Shown here in pieces: positions 15,821 through 24,901 of a stretch of DNA of 38,675 bases (position 1 is the stretch's first letter; each line of letters begins with the position of its first letter). Origin of the DNA: Deltaproteobacteria bacterium (GTDB taxonomy: Bacteria; Desulfobacterota; Binatia; DP-6). Both the position numbers and the translations under genes were made by a program. Location: positions 1-38,675 of the forward strand of contig VBKF01000206.1 in NCBI GenBank assembly GCA_005888095.1, read 5' to 3'. Below the pieces are notes generated by a model. That model worked only from the letters and a program-made list of their open reading frames with translations, ran no database searches and was not told where the DNA came from.

Positions 15821-16930
<1,110 letters not shown>

Positions 16931-17069
16931 CGGGGACCGGTCCCCAGTTGAACGAATCGTAGACCGCTGCCGCGACCCCCGCCGCGCCCGAGGGTCGACC
17001 GTGCGCTAACGTCCAAAGGTGGGTTGACCGGGCCGGCGCTGGCTCGTAACAGGGGGGGAGAGGCAATGC

Positions 17070-17510
17070 GTGAGAGGATTGGCGGTGGCTAGCAGCGCCA
17101 TGCGGCGCGTGGAGGAGCGGCGGCCCCGGGTCCTCGTGGTCGACGACCTCGGGTATGCGCGTGACGCGCTGGCCGAGCTCCTGCGGAGCGCGAGCTACGA
17201 CGTCGCGTCGGTCGGCAGCGGTGCGGAAGCGCTCGACGAGCTCGAGCGTCATGGGGCCGACCTCGTGCTGTCCGACATCTACATGCCCCGTATGACGGGC
17301 TGGGAGCTCGCCCACGCGGTGCGCGAGCGCGGTGTGACCAACACGCGCGGCCTGCCGATCTGCATCGGCCTCTACTCGGCCCTGTTGAGCGGCTTCAGCC
17401 GCGAGCAGCTGAGCCGCGCCCAGGTGGACTTTGCCGTGACCAAGCTGACCGACCCGGACGCGGTGCTCGACGCCGTCGAGCGCGCGCTCGCCTGGTCCGA
17501 GGTACGCTAG
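17070..17510 (+). CDS. Single-domain response regulator (CheY-like receiver)
   Basis: The 146-residue protein is a stand-alone receiver. Acidic residues D25-D26 (VLVVDDLGYARDAL), phospho-acceptor D69 (LVLSDIYMPRMTGWEL), S103 in the Thr/Ser position (IGLYSAL) and K125 (VTKL) complete the active site. There is no output domain. It may act by protein contact, for example on the activator encoded 140 bases upstream (which lacks its own receiver) or on the motor; this is inference. Start choice: the AGGGGGGGAGAGG ribosome-binding site fits GTG 17070. An ATG four bases earlier opens only eight codons in another frame, and ATG 17100 would still keep the whole receiver. Confidence 0.88.
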   Translation: MRGLAVASSAMRRVEERRPRVLVVDDLGYARDALAELLRSASYDVASVGSGAEALDELERHGADLVLSDIYMPRMTGWELAHAVRERGVTNTRGLPICIGLYSALLSGFSREQLSRAQVDFAVTKLTDPDAVLDAVERALAWSEVR

Positions 17511-17529
17511 CTCGACTCGAGATGGAGTC

Positions 17530-17622
17530 TCCGCGCGCGCCGCGCGCGCGGCCGAGCGAAGCGAGCGGGGAGTGAGGACCCGGCGGGCTTCGCCCGCCGG
17601 GGCGAGGGGCGGAGCCCCTCGC
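17530..17622. repeat. Cluster of GC-rich palindromes between convergent genes
   Basis: Several hairpins follow one another. A CGCGCGCG palindrome runs through about 17532-17550. CCCGGCGGGC (17579-17588) pairs with 17592-17601 around TTC, and GCGAGGGGC (17602-17610) pairs with 17614-17622 around GGA. They lie between a plus-strand and a minus-strand gene and have no T tract. They may work as a bidirectional stop or be repetitive extragenic palindromes. Confidence 0.7.
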
Positions 17623-17632
17623 TGATGCTGAT

Positions 17633-18940
17633 CTAAACTCGCTCCAGCGAGGCGCCGGCGGCGGGTCGCACCACGAGCCACGGTCCGGGCGTCGCCCCGC
17701 GGGCCGCGTAGAAGTCGCGGTCGAGTGCCTCGGTCACGCGCTCCGTATCGGCCCGCTCGGCGAGCGCCACGATGGCGCCTCCGAACCCCGCGCCGGTGAG
17801 CCGTGCCCCGCGGGCGCCACCCGCCCGCGCCACGGCGACGAGCCGGTCGAGGGCGGGCGTGCTCACGCCGAAGTCCTCGGCGCAGCTCTGGTGCGAGGCG
17901 TCCATCAGCGCCCCGAGCGCTCCGAGGTCGCCGGCGCGGAGCGCGTGCTCGGCGGCCGCGACACGCGCCGCCTCGCCCAGCACGTGACGGGCGCGGGCGC
18001 GGAGCCGGAACCGGGCGGGATCGGCGAGCGTCGTGCCGGCGGGAAAGAAACGCCGCCCGAGCGCGTCGGCGGCGAGACCGGTCAGGGCCGGCAGCGCCGC
18101 GCGCGTCGCCTCCTCGGGCAGCAGCCGGTCGAGGTCGGCGAGCAGGGTCTCCGGAGCGGACAGGTCGCCAAGGCGCGCCGCGGCGGTGCCGAGCCGTCGC
18201 GCGAGGACGGCACAGGCGAGCGCGCACTCGGTGACCCGCTGGTTGTAATGGCCGCGCGCCGCCCCCGACTTCTCGGCGCCCTCGAGGCTGTGTGCGACGA
18301 CGAAGGCGGCGTGCGGTGGAATAGGCACGGGACGCGCGCGCAGCGGGAAGAAGTCGATGCGCAGCGCCTGGCCCGCCTGGGCGAGCAGGGCCGTCGCCTG
18401 GTCCATCCCGCCGCCGAGCGTCCCGACGTAGCGCTCGGCGCGTGCGAAGAGCTCGGCCAGCTCCGGCCGGGGCAGCTCGGCGCCGGCGAGGGCCAGGTGC
18501 GCGAGGCCGCAGGCGACGAGGAGCGCCGAGGAGGACGAGAGCCCGGCGGCGGCCGGCACGCGGCCGTCGATGCGAAACGCGCCGCCGGGGAGACGGGCGA
18601 GGTTGCGGCGGGCGAGCTCGGCGGCGAGCGCCTGCGCCGCCGCCTTGTGGTAGTTCGCCCAGTCGCCCGGCGGCGACGACGGGATGGCGGGACCGACCCG
18701 GTAGCGTCGCGGCGCGAACGCCGGATCCGCGTTCGCCAGCTCCACCCGGTCGTCATCGCGCCGGCGGGCGGCGACCAGCACGTCGCGGTCGATGGCGATC
18801 GGCAGGACGGGGAGGCCGTTGTAGTCCGTGTGCTCGCCGATCAGGTTCACGCGCCCGGGCGCGCGCGCGAGCACCGCCGGACCGCTGCCGGTGAGGCCGT
18901 CGAGGAGCGCCGCCGCACGCGGCTCGAGCGCCCGAGCCAT
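17633..18940 (-). CDS. galK: Galactokinase
   Basis: Galactokinase phosphorylates alpha-D-galactose to galactose 1-phosphate in the Leloir pathway. The 435-residue GHMP kinase has the galactokinase signature GRVNLIGEHTDYN at 29-41, the ATP-binding loop AAGLSSSSAL at 131-140, and the third GHMP motif TGAGFGGA near residue 382. LGGGMDQATALLAQAG and the HSLEGAEKSGAARGHYNQRVTEC segment are also typical. It is about 50 residues longer than E. coli GalK. No other Leloir gene is in the window, so it stands alone, convergent with the response regulator. The upstream region is GC-rich with no clear ribosome-binding site. Confidence 0.94.
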   Translation of the reverse strand: MARALEPRAAALLDGLTGSGPAVLARAPGRVNLIGEHTDYNGLPVLPIAIDRDVLVAARRRDDDRVELANADPAFAPRRYRVGPAIPSSPPGDWANYHKAAAQALAAELARRNLARLPGGAFRIDGRVPAAAGLSSSSALLVACGLAHLALAGAELPRPELAELFARAERYVGTLGGGMDQATALLAQAGQALRIDFFPLRARPVPIPPHAAFVVAHSLEGAEKSGAARGHYNQRVTECALACAVLARRLGTAAARLGDLSAPETLLADLDRLLPEEATRAALPALTGLAADALGRRFFPAGTTLADPARFRLRARARHVLGEAARVAAAEHALRAGDLGALGALMDASHQSCAEDFGVSTPALDRLVAVARAGGARGARLTGAGFGGAIVALAERADTERVTEALDRDFYAARGATPGPWLVVRPAAGASLERV

Positions 18941-19046
18941 CCGGGGGCCGGCTCATAGCACGGCCGCGCGCCGGCCGGAACGTCGCCGCGGCCCGGTGCG
19001 CGGAGCGATGTTGCGAGCGCCCCGCGCGGCATGGCAGACGGGCGCC

Positions 19047-19349
19047 ATGGCGATCGACTGGAGCCGCGTCCGGTTCACCGAGCACATGACCGAGGCGGCC
19101 GCCGTGGTCGGCGAGTGTCACGTCGTCCTCGACTTCGGGCCGGCGGCGAGCGTCTCGTACGAGGTCAAGATCTACGAGTCGCTCAAGGGTGCAGCGGGCG
19201 AGCGTTACTTCGCGCTCGGCACGAACCGCGACGATCCCGGGGGCTTCCGGCCGCTCGGCAGCGCGGCCTCGCCGGAGGACGCGCTCGAGCGCTGTCTCGC
19301 GGACGCCGGCGTCTTCCACCGCCGGCGGGTGAAGCAAGCCGGCGACTGA
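19047..19349 (+). CDS. Hypothetical 100-residue protein
   Basis: The ORF from ATG 19047 encodes 100 residues with the ordered-looking sequence FTEHMTEAAAVVGECHVVLDFGPAASVSYEVKIYESLKG, then ERYFALGTNRDDPGGFRPLG and a helix PEDALERCLADAGVF. It has no signal peptide or membrane segment and no recognised family. It starts about 100 bases from the divergent galactokinase. An earlier ATG at 19031 is in another frame. The alternating strand/helix composition looks like real protein, but no ribosome-binding site is clear. Confidence 0.6.
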   Translation: MAIDWSRVRFTEHMTEAAAVVGECHVVLDFGPAASVSYEVKIYESLKGAAGERYFALGTNRDDPGGFRPLGSAASPEDALERCLADAGVFHRRRVKQAGD

Positions 19350-19400
19350 CCACGCGGACGCGCCGTCGCGCGCGGACGCACCGGCACGCGAAACATCATC

Positions 19401-19414
19401 TGCTGCGCGCAGCA
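19401..19414. promoter_or_regulatory. 14-bp perfect palindrome, possible activator site
   Basis: TGCTGCGCGCAGCA is a perfect dyad about 130 bases upstream of the predicted start of the giant repeat protein gene. This is the usual distance for a sigma-54 enhancer site. No second copy was found near the other sigma-54 promoters, so the role is only suggested. Confidence 0.3.
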
Positions 19415-19514
19415 TCATGGCGGCTTGCGTGCGCCCCGCGGGCCTCGTCTGGACGCCGCACCCGATCGTGCCGCCTTGCGACGCGGCGCCTCAGCATCCC
19501 GCACAACTCTTCCG

Positions 19515-19530
19515 TGGCACCCCGCTTGCT
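19515..19530 (+). promoter_or_regulatory. Sigma-54 (-24/-12) promoter of the giant repeat protein gene
   Basis: TGGCAC, CCCGC, TTGCT match the consensus with a 10-base gap between GG and GC. With one flanking base on the left and two on the right, 18 of 19 bases are identical to the flgF promoter at 4728-4746. The predicted start is about 19541, giving a 45-base leader with an ACGGAG ribosome-binding site. Confidence 0.87.
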
Positions 19531-19585
19531 CGTACGCCGTGGGAATCGCTGCGCTCATGGGTACGTCAAACAACGGAGATAGTAA

Positions 19586-22500
19586 ATGAGCAAGCTCAGA
19601 CGGGGTGTCCTGTTGCTGTGCACGGCGCTGTGTCTCGTGGGGGGAAGCGGACGTGAGAGCCGTGCCGCCAAGGTCGATTTCCTCTGGATCATCGACAACT
19701 CCCCGTCGATGGCGGGGGAGCAGAGCGTGCTCTCCGCCGCGGCCGATGACATAGCGAACCAGCTGGCGAACGCGCGGTGTCCGATCGACTGGCGCATGGC
19801 CGTCGCCTACACCGACCTCCACCTGCCGCCCAGCGCCACCGACACGTGCCCCGGCGCGCCGGGTCCGGGCCGGCGGCGGCTCTGTCCGTTCACCACCGAC
19901 TTGAACGTCTTCCGCAACGGGACCCCGCAGTGCGCGTACGTGAAGGCGGGCACCTGCGGCGACGCGTCCGAGCGCGGCTTCAACGGCGCGCGCGTGGCGA
20001 TCGACCGGCTCCTCGCCGGGACGGGCTGCGAGCCCGTGCCGGGCGGCGACTGCACGCTGCGCCCCGACGCACAGCTCGCGGTCATCTTCATGACCGACAC
20101 CGGCGACCAGACGACCGACACGGAGACGCCGCCCGGCGAGCCCGACAACAGCGTCCCGAGCTGGGTCAGCTACTTCAGCGACTACGACCTGCTGCGGCCG
20201 GCCGCGCAGCGCTCGCTGGTCGACGGCATCGTCTGTCCGCTGCGTCCCACCGTGGACAACCCGGCGCCGTGCAGCGATCGGCTCGAGGATCCGGTCCTCT
20301 TCGACCGCTACTCCCAGGTCATCGCCGGCATGGGCGGCACCGAGGGCAGCATCCGCAACGACGACATGATGCAGCTGAACGACTCCATCACCCGGATCGT
20401 CGATGCCGCGATCGTGGGCGCGTGCTGCGGCAACGGCATCGTCGACCCGGGCGAGGACTGCGACGACGGCAACCAGCTGAACGGCGACTGCTGCTCTTCC
20501 AACTGCAAGTTCGAGCCGCCCACCACGGTGTGCCGGCCCGCGGCCGGCCCCTGCGACGTGGCGGAGCTCTGCACGGGCACGAGCGGGCAGTGTCCGGCGG
20601 ACACGCTGAAGCCCTCGACGTTCAAGTGCCGCCCGGCGGCCGGCCCGTGCGACGCGGCCGAGCGGTGCACCGGGACGGATGCCGCCTGTCCCGCCGACGC
20701 GAAGAAGACGTCCGACGTCTGCCGCCCGGCAACGGGCCCGTGCGACGTCGACGAGCGGTGCGACGGGACGCACGACGCCTGCCCGGCGGACGGCTTCAAG
20801 GCCGCCGGCACCGAATGTCGTGCGGCCGCCGGCGTCTGCGACGCGGCGGAGTCCTGCACCGGCTCCGACGCGGCCTGTCCCGCCGACGCGAAGAAGACGT
20901 CCGACCTCTGCCGCCCGGCGGCAGGCCCCTGCGACGTCGAGGAGCGGTGCGACGGGACGCTCGACACCTGTCCGGCGGACGGGTTCAAGAGCACGGGCAC
21001 GCAGTGTCGCGCCGCCGCGGGCGTCTGCGACGCGGCCGAGTCCTGCACCGGCTCGGGTCCCGCGTGCCCCTCCGACAAGAAGAAGACGAGCGTCTGCCGT
21101 CCTTCGGCGGGTCCGTGCGACATGGAGGAGCGCTGCGACGGGACGCACGACGACTGCCCGGCGGACCGCTTCCAGCCCGCGACCGCCACCTGCCGTGCGT
21201 CGGCCGGCGCCTGTGACGCGGCCGAGCTCTGCACCGGCTCCGGGCCGGCGTGCCCGTCCGACGCGAAGCGAACCGGCGTCTGCCGCCTGGCCGCCGGTCC
21301 GTGCGACGTGGAGGAGCGGTGCGACGGGACGCACGACACGTGCCCCGTCGATGGCTTCAAGGCCGGCGGCACCGTGTGTCGCGCCGCGGCCGGCGTCTGC
21401 GACGCGGCGGAGGTCTGCACCGGTTCCAGCGGCGCGTGCCCGGCCGACGTGAAGAAGACCGACGTCTGCCGCGCGGCGGCCGGTCCGTGCGACGCCGAGG
21501 AGCGCTGCGACGGCACGCACGACACCTGCCCCGCGGACGGCCTCAAGCCCGCCGGCACGGTCTGCCGGGCGGCCGCCGGCGTGTGTGACGCGGCGGAGTC
21601 CTGCACGGGCACCGACGTCGCGTGTCCCGCCGACGTGAAGAAGAACGCGGACGTCTGCCGTCCGGCAACGGGTCCGTGCGACGTCGACGAGCGCTGCGAC
21701 GGCACGCACGATGCGTGTCCGGTCGACGGCTTCAAGCCCGCGGGCATCGAGTGTCGCGCGGCGGCCGGCGTCTGTGACGCGGCGGAGTCCTGCACCGGCT
21801 CGGGTGCCGGCTGCCCCGACGATGCGAAGAAGATCGACGTCTGCCGCCCGGCAGCGGGCCCCTGCGACGCCGACGAGCGCTGCGACGGCACGCACGACGC
21901 GTGCCCGGCGGATGGGTTCAAGGCCGCGGGCACCGAGTGTCGCGCCGCCGCCGGCATCTGCGATGCGGCGGAGTCGTGCACCGGCTCCGACGCCGCCTGC
22001 CCCGCGGACGTGAAGAAGACGTCCGACGTCTGCCGGCCGGCGGCCGGCCCGTGCGACGTCGACGAGCGGTGCGACGGGGCGCACGACGCCTGCCCGGCCG
22101 ACGGCTTCAAGGCCGCGGGGACCGAGTGTCGCGCCGCCGCGGGCGTCTGCGACGCGGCGGAGTCGTGCACCGGCTCCGACGCCGCCTGTCCCGCCGACGT
22201 GAAGAAGACGTCCGACGTCTGCCGGCCGGCGGCGGGCCCGTGCGACGTCGACGAGCGGTGCGACGGGGCGCACGACGCCTGCCCGGCCGACGGCTTCAAG
22301 GCTGCCGGCACCGAGTGCCGTGCGGCCGCCGGTGTGTGCGACGCGGCGGAGTCCTGCACCGGCTCCGACGCGGCCTGTCCTGCCGACGTGAAGAAGACGT
22401 CCGACGTCTGCCGTCCGGCGGCCGGTCCGTGCGATGTCGAGGAGCGTTGTGACGGGACGCACGATGCCTGCCCGGCCGACGCCTTCCAGCCGGCGACCGT

Positions 22501-23452
22501 CACGTGCCGCGATGCGGCCGGCGTCTGCGACGTGCCCGAGCTGTGCACGGGATCGAGCGCCGGCTGTCCGGCCGACGCCAAGAAGACCGAGGTGTGCCGC
22601 CCCGCCGCGGGGCAGTGTGACGCGCCGGAGCGCTGTGACGGCGCGTCGAACGATTGCCCGTCCGACCGCCCGAGTCCGAACGGCACGCCGTGCGACGACG
22701 GGAACGCCTGCACGCAGACGGACACCTGCCAGGCGGGCGTCTGCACCGGAGCGAGCCCGGTGCGGTGCAGCGCGCCGGATCAGTGCCACGACGCCGGGAC
22801 CTGTGACCCCGCGACGGGCGCGTGCTCCAACCCGGCCAAGGCCGACGGCACCGGCTGCAGCGACGGGATCGCGTGCACGTGGGGTGACGTCTGCCAGGCG
22901 GGCGCATGCACCGGTGCGCCGGCGACCTGCGTGCCCCCGGACGAGTGTCATCTGGCAGCGTGCAATCCGAGGACGGGCGCCTGCTCGACGTCGCTCGCCC
23001 CCGACGGAACCCCGTGCACCGGCGGCGCATGCTTCAAGGGGCGGTGCGACTCCCCGCCCGACTGCAGCCACGCCTGGGTGAGCCCGGCGGAGCTCTGGCC
23101 GCCGAACCACAAGTACGTGACCGTCGGGGTCCGCGGTATGACCGATCCCGACGGAGACGCCATGCGCGTGGTGATCACCGGCATCCGCCAGGACGAGCCG
23201 CTGAACGGCCTCGGCGACGGCGACACGTGCCCCGACGCGTCCGGCATCGGCAAGGGGAACACCGCGCAGGTGCGCGCGGAACGCGCGGGAACGCGGGACG
23301 GGCGCGTCTACTACGTGAGCTTCTCCGCCGATGACGGCCGGGGCGGACGATGCCAGGGCACGGCGAAGGTCTGTGTCCCGCACGACCAGAGTCCCGGACA
23401 CACGTGCGGCGATCAGGGCCCGCTCGTGGATTCGGCCGGCAGCTGCCGATGA
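19586..23452 (+). CDS. Giant secreted protein: VWA-like domain plus 23 disintegrin-like repeats
   Basis: The 1288-residue product has a signal peptide (about 1-27) and then a VWA-like domain with the metal-site motif D37-N-S39-P-S41 and IFMTDTGDQ. From residue 280 comes CCGNGIVDPGEDCDDGN, like the start of a disintegrin or DUF4215 repeat. Residues 316-1035 are 23 units of about 31 residues with four Cys each. They follow C-R-x-A-x-G-x-C-D-x-x-E-x-C-x-G-x-x-x-x-C-P, the pattern of the C-terminal half of ADAM disintegrin domains. Two unit types alternate. Other Cys repeats follow, then from about 1159 a compact domain (LWPPNHKYVTVGV, DEPLNGLGDGDTCPDASG). A surface adhesin or stalk is likely. 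The sigma-54 promoter suggests co-regulation with flagella. No catalytic site is seen. Confidence 0.88.
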   Translation: MSKLRRGVLLLCTALCLVGGSGRESRAAKVDFLWIIDNSPSMAGEQSVLSAAADDIANQLANARCPIDWRMAVAYTDLHLPPSATDTCPGAPGPGRRRLCPFTTDLNVFRNGTPQCAYVKAGTCGDASERGFNGARVAIDRLLAGTGCEPVPGGDCTLRPDAQLAVIFMTDTGDQTTDTETPPGEPDNSVPSWVSYFSDYDLLRPAAQRSLVDGIVCPLRPTVDNPAPCSDRLEDPVLFDRYSQVIAGMGGTEGSIRNDDMMQLNDSITRIVDAAIVGACCGNGIVDPGEDCDDGNQLNGDCCSSNCKFEPPTTVCRPAAGPCDVAELCTGTSGQCPADTLKPSTFKCRPAAGPCDAAERCTGTDAACPADAKKTSDVCRPATGPCDVDERCDGTHDACPADGFKAAGTECRAAAGVCDAAESCTGSDAACPADAKKTSDLCRPAAGPCDVEERCDGTLDTCPADGFKSTGTQCRAAAGVCDAAESCTGSGPACPSDKKKTSVCRPSAGPCDMEERCDGTHDDCPADRFQPATATCRASAGACDAAELCTGSGPACPSDAKRTGVCRLAAGPCDVEERCDGTHDTCPVDGFKAGGTVCRAAAGVCDAAEVCTGSSGACPADVKKTDVCRAAAGPCDAEERCDGTHDTCPADGLKPAGTVCRAAAGVCDAAESCTGTDVACPADVKKNADVCRPATGPCDVDERCDGTHDACPVDGFKPAGIECRAAAGVCDAAESCTGSGAGCPDDAKKIDVCRPAAGPCDADERCDGTHDACPADGFKAAGTECRAAAGICDAAESCTGSDAACPADVKKTSDVCRPAAGPCDVDERCDGAHDACPADGFKAAGTECRAAAGVCDAAESCTGSDAACPADVKKTSDVCRPAAGPCDVDERCDGAHDACPADGFKAAGTECRAAAGVCDAAESCTGSDAACPADVKKTSDVCRPAAGPCDVEERCDGTHDACPADAFQPATVTCRDAAGVCDVPELCTGSSAGCPADAKKTEVCRPAAGQCDAPERCDGASNDCPSDRPSPNGTPCDDGNACTQTDTCQAGVCTGASPVRCSAPDQCHDAGTCDPATGACSNPAKADGTGCSDGIACTWGDVCQAGACTGAPATCVPPDECHLAACNPRTGACSTSLAPDGTPCTGGACFKGRCDSPPDCSHAWVSPAELWPPNHKYVTVGVRGMTDPDGDAMRVVITGIRQDEPLNGLGDGDTCPDASGIGKGNTAQVRAERAGTRDGRVYYVSFSADDGRGGRCQGTAKVCVPHDQSPGHTCGDQGPLVDSAGSCR
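20531..22690 (+). repeat. Array of 23 coding repeats, about 94 bp each, alternating two types
   Basis: Each unit begins with a TGC-Arg codon pair and encodes about 31 residues. Types alternate (PCDVDERCDGTHDACPAD and VCDAAESCTGSDAACPAD), making a super-unit of about 189 bases. Two super-units at about 22021-22209 and 22210-22398 are almost identical at DNA level, which points to recent duplication or gene conversion. Outer units are more diverged. Confidence 0.93.
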
Positions 23453-23479
23453 GGAGGCCGGCCGGGTAGAATCCGCGGC

Positions 23480-24379
23480 GTGACCGCCGCTCTGTCGCCC
23501 GCGGACCTCGATCGGCTGCGGACCGCCCGCTCCGCGGTCGACCCGGCCGAGAGCCTCTTCGGTCCCGCGAGCGTCACCTGGCGCGTCAACCGCGAGGCGG
23601 TCATCCTGCTCGGCGGCGGGCGGGCGCTGCTCCTGCAGGTCGCGCACCCGCTGGTCGCGGCGGGCGTGGCGGCGCACAGCCGCTTCCGCCAGCGTCCGCT
23701 CGAGCGCCTGTGGCGCACCCTCGATCTCATGCTGACGCTCGTCTTCGCCGACGCGGCGCGGGCGATCGGGGCCGTCCGCGAGATCGAGCACGTGCACGCG
23801 CGCGTGCGCGGCGTTCTCGATGCCGGCGTCGGTCCATTCGCCCGCGGCACGCCTTACGACGCGAGTGAGCCGCGGCTCCTCTTCTGGGTCTACGCGACGC
23901 TGGTCGACACGGCGCTGGTCGCCTACGAGCGCTTCGTCGGGCCGCTCACGGCGGGCGAGCGCGCCGCCTACTACGAGGAGTCGAAGATGGGCGCACGCCT
24001 CTTCGGCATCCCCGAGCCGCTCATCCCGCCCACGCTCGTGCGCTTCGAGGAGTACATGGACGGGATGATCCACGGCGAGGTGCTGGCGGTGGGCGCGACG
24101 GCTCGCGACATCGCCGCCTCGATCCTCCGGCCGCCCGTCCCGCTTGCTCTCACACCGGCGTTCCGGGCGGGCGGCTTCTTCGCCGTCGGCCTGCTGCCAC
24201 CGGCGCTGCGCGAGCGCTTCGGCTTCGCATGGAGCGCGGGACAGGAGCGGGCGCTCCGCGCGATCGCGGCCGCGGCCCGCGTCGGGCTGCCGCTCCTGCC
24301 GGGCTTTGCACGCCTCATGCCGCATGCCCGGCGCGCGGCACGACGGCGCCGTACGCCGATCAGCTGGTCGGCGGGATGA
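23480..24379 (+). CDS. Oxygenase MpaB / DUF2236 family protein
   Basis: The 299-residue protein belongs to the DUF2236 group, which includes the latex-clearing rubber oxygenase Lcp and fungal MpaB and is thought to bind b-type heme. Typical features are LFGPASVTWRVNREAVILLGGGRALLLQVAHPLVAAGVAAHS near residues 27-70. A central REIEHVHARVRG with candidate His ligands follows, then YDASEPRLLFWVYATLVDTALVAYERFVGPL and YYEESKMGARLFGIPE. The substrate cannot be told. The start is GTG 23480, seven bases after a TAGAAT box, so the transcript may be leaderless. The 3' end overlaps the convergent SnoaL-like gene by 20 bases. Confidence 0.88.
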   Translation: MTAALSPADLDRLRTARSAVDPAESLFGPASVTWRVNREAVILLGGGRALLLQVAHPLVAAGVAAHSRFRQRPLERLWRTLDLMLTLVFADAARAIGAVREIEHVHARVRGVLDAGVGPFARGTPYDASEPRLLFWVYATLVDTALVAYERFVGPLTAGERAAYYEESKMGARLFGIPEPLIPPTLVRFEEYMDGMIHGEVLAVGATARDIAASILRPPVPLALTPAFRAGGFFAVGLLPPALRERFGFAWSAGQERALRAIAAAARVGLPLLPGFARLMPHARRAARRRRTPISWSAG

Positions 24380-24791
24380 TTCCGAGCTGGCCGAGGATCG
24401 TCGCCGAGTCGAAGTAGACACGCTCGCAGACGATCCGGTCTCCCTCGAAGCAGAAGAGCGCGATCATGCGGCAGGTGAACTCGCGGCCGCTCGGCGGGAT
24501 GCCACGGAGCGGACCGCGGTGGGTGCCCATCAGGTCGAACTCCACGACGACGGCGTCGTCCGCGTGATGCATGGCCCGGACCTCGTTGCGCTGGTCGGGG
24601 AATGCGGCCCGCGACGCTGCGTAGTAGCCGCGGACCGCCTCCTCACCGTCGTACACCTCGCCCGTGGCGATGAGCTCGTAGCGCGGGTGCGCGAAGGTGC
24701 GGAGCGTGACGTCGAACTCTTGGCGGTTCTCGGATTCCATGTGCTCGCGCACGACCGCCTCGCGTCGGGCGCGGAGTGTCGTCGTCGGCAT
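24360..24791 (-). CDS. SnoaL-like (NTF2-fold) protein
   Basis: The 143-residue protein has the NTF2-like cone fold of SnoaL-type ester cyclases and related proteins. VVREHMESENRQEFDVTLRTFAHPRYELIATGEVYDGEEAVRGYY is the usual N-terminal helix pair and first strand. FPDQRNEVRAMHHADDAVVVEFDLMGTHRGPLRGIPPSGREFTCRMIALFCFEGDRIVCERVYFD gives the beta sheet, with Asp and His at the common pocket positions. The substrate is unknown; many members are small-molecule isomerases or cyclases of secondary metabolism. It is convergent with the MpaB-type oxygenase and divergent from the PDZ gene. Confidence 0.85.
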   Translation of the reverse strand: MPTTTLRARREAVVREHMESENRQEFDVTLRTFAHPRYELIATGEVYDGEEAVRGYYAASRAAFPDQRNEVRAMHHADDAVVVEFDLMGTHRGPLRGIPPSGREFTCRMIALFCFEGDRIVCERVYFDSATILGQLGIIPPTS

Positions 24792-24901
24792 CCTTCGAGG
24801 CCTGTACCACTCTGCGGCGACCCGTGCGACATCGCGTCGCTTGACACGGCGGCCGCGTGAAGGACCGCCCCTGCGTCGCCGTCTAAAGCGCGGGGCACGC
24901 G

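Noticed and set aside
20531..22690. Regular repeats that could be mistaken for a CRISPR array
   Set aside because: The repeats are coding, about 94 bases long with no unique spacers, and keep one reading frame throughout.
19415..24421. A 5-kb open frame on the minus strand opposite the giant repeat gene, and an 812-codon one at 20308-22746
   Set aside because: They are antisense shadows. High GC and repetitive codon use remove stops, the translations are Arg/Ala or Ser/His/Gln-rich without domains, and the plus strand has a signal peptide, promoter and ordered Cys repeats.
24841..24846. TTGACA upstream of the PDZ gene as a vegetative promoter
   Set aside because: No acceptable -10 box lies 16-18 bases downstream.
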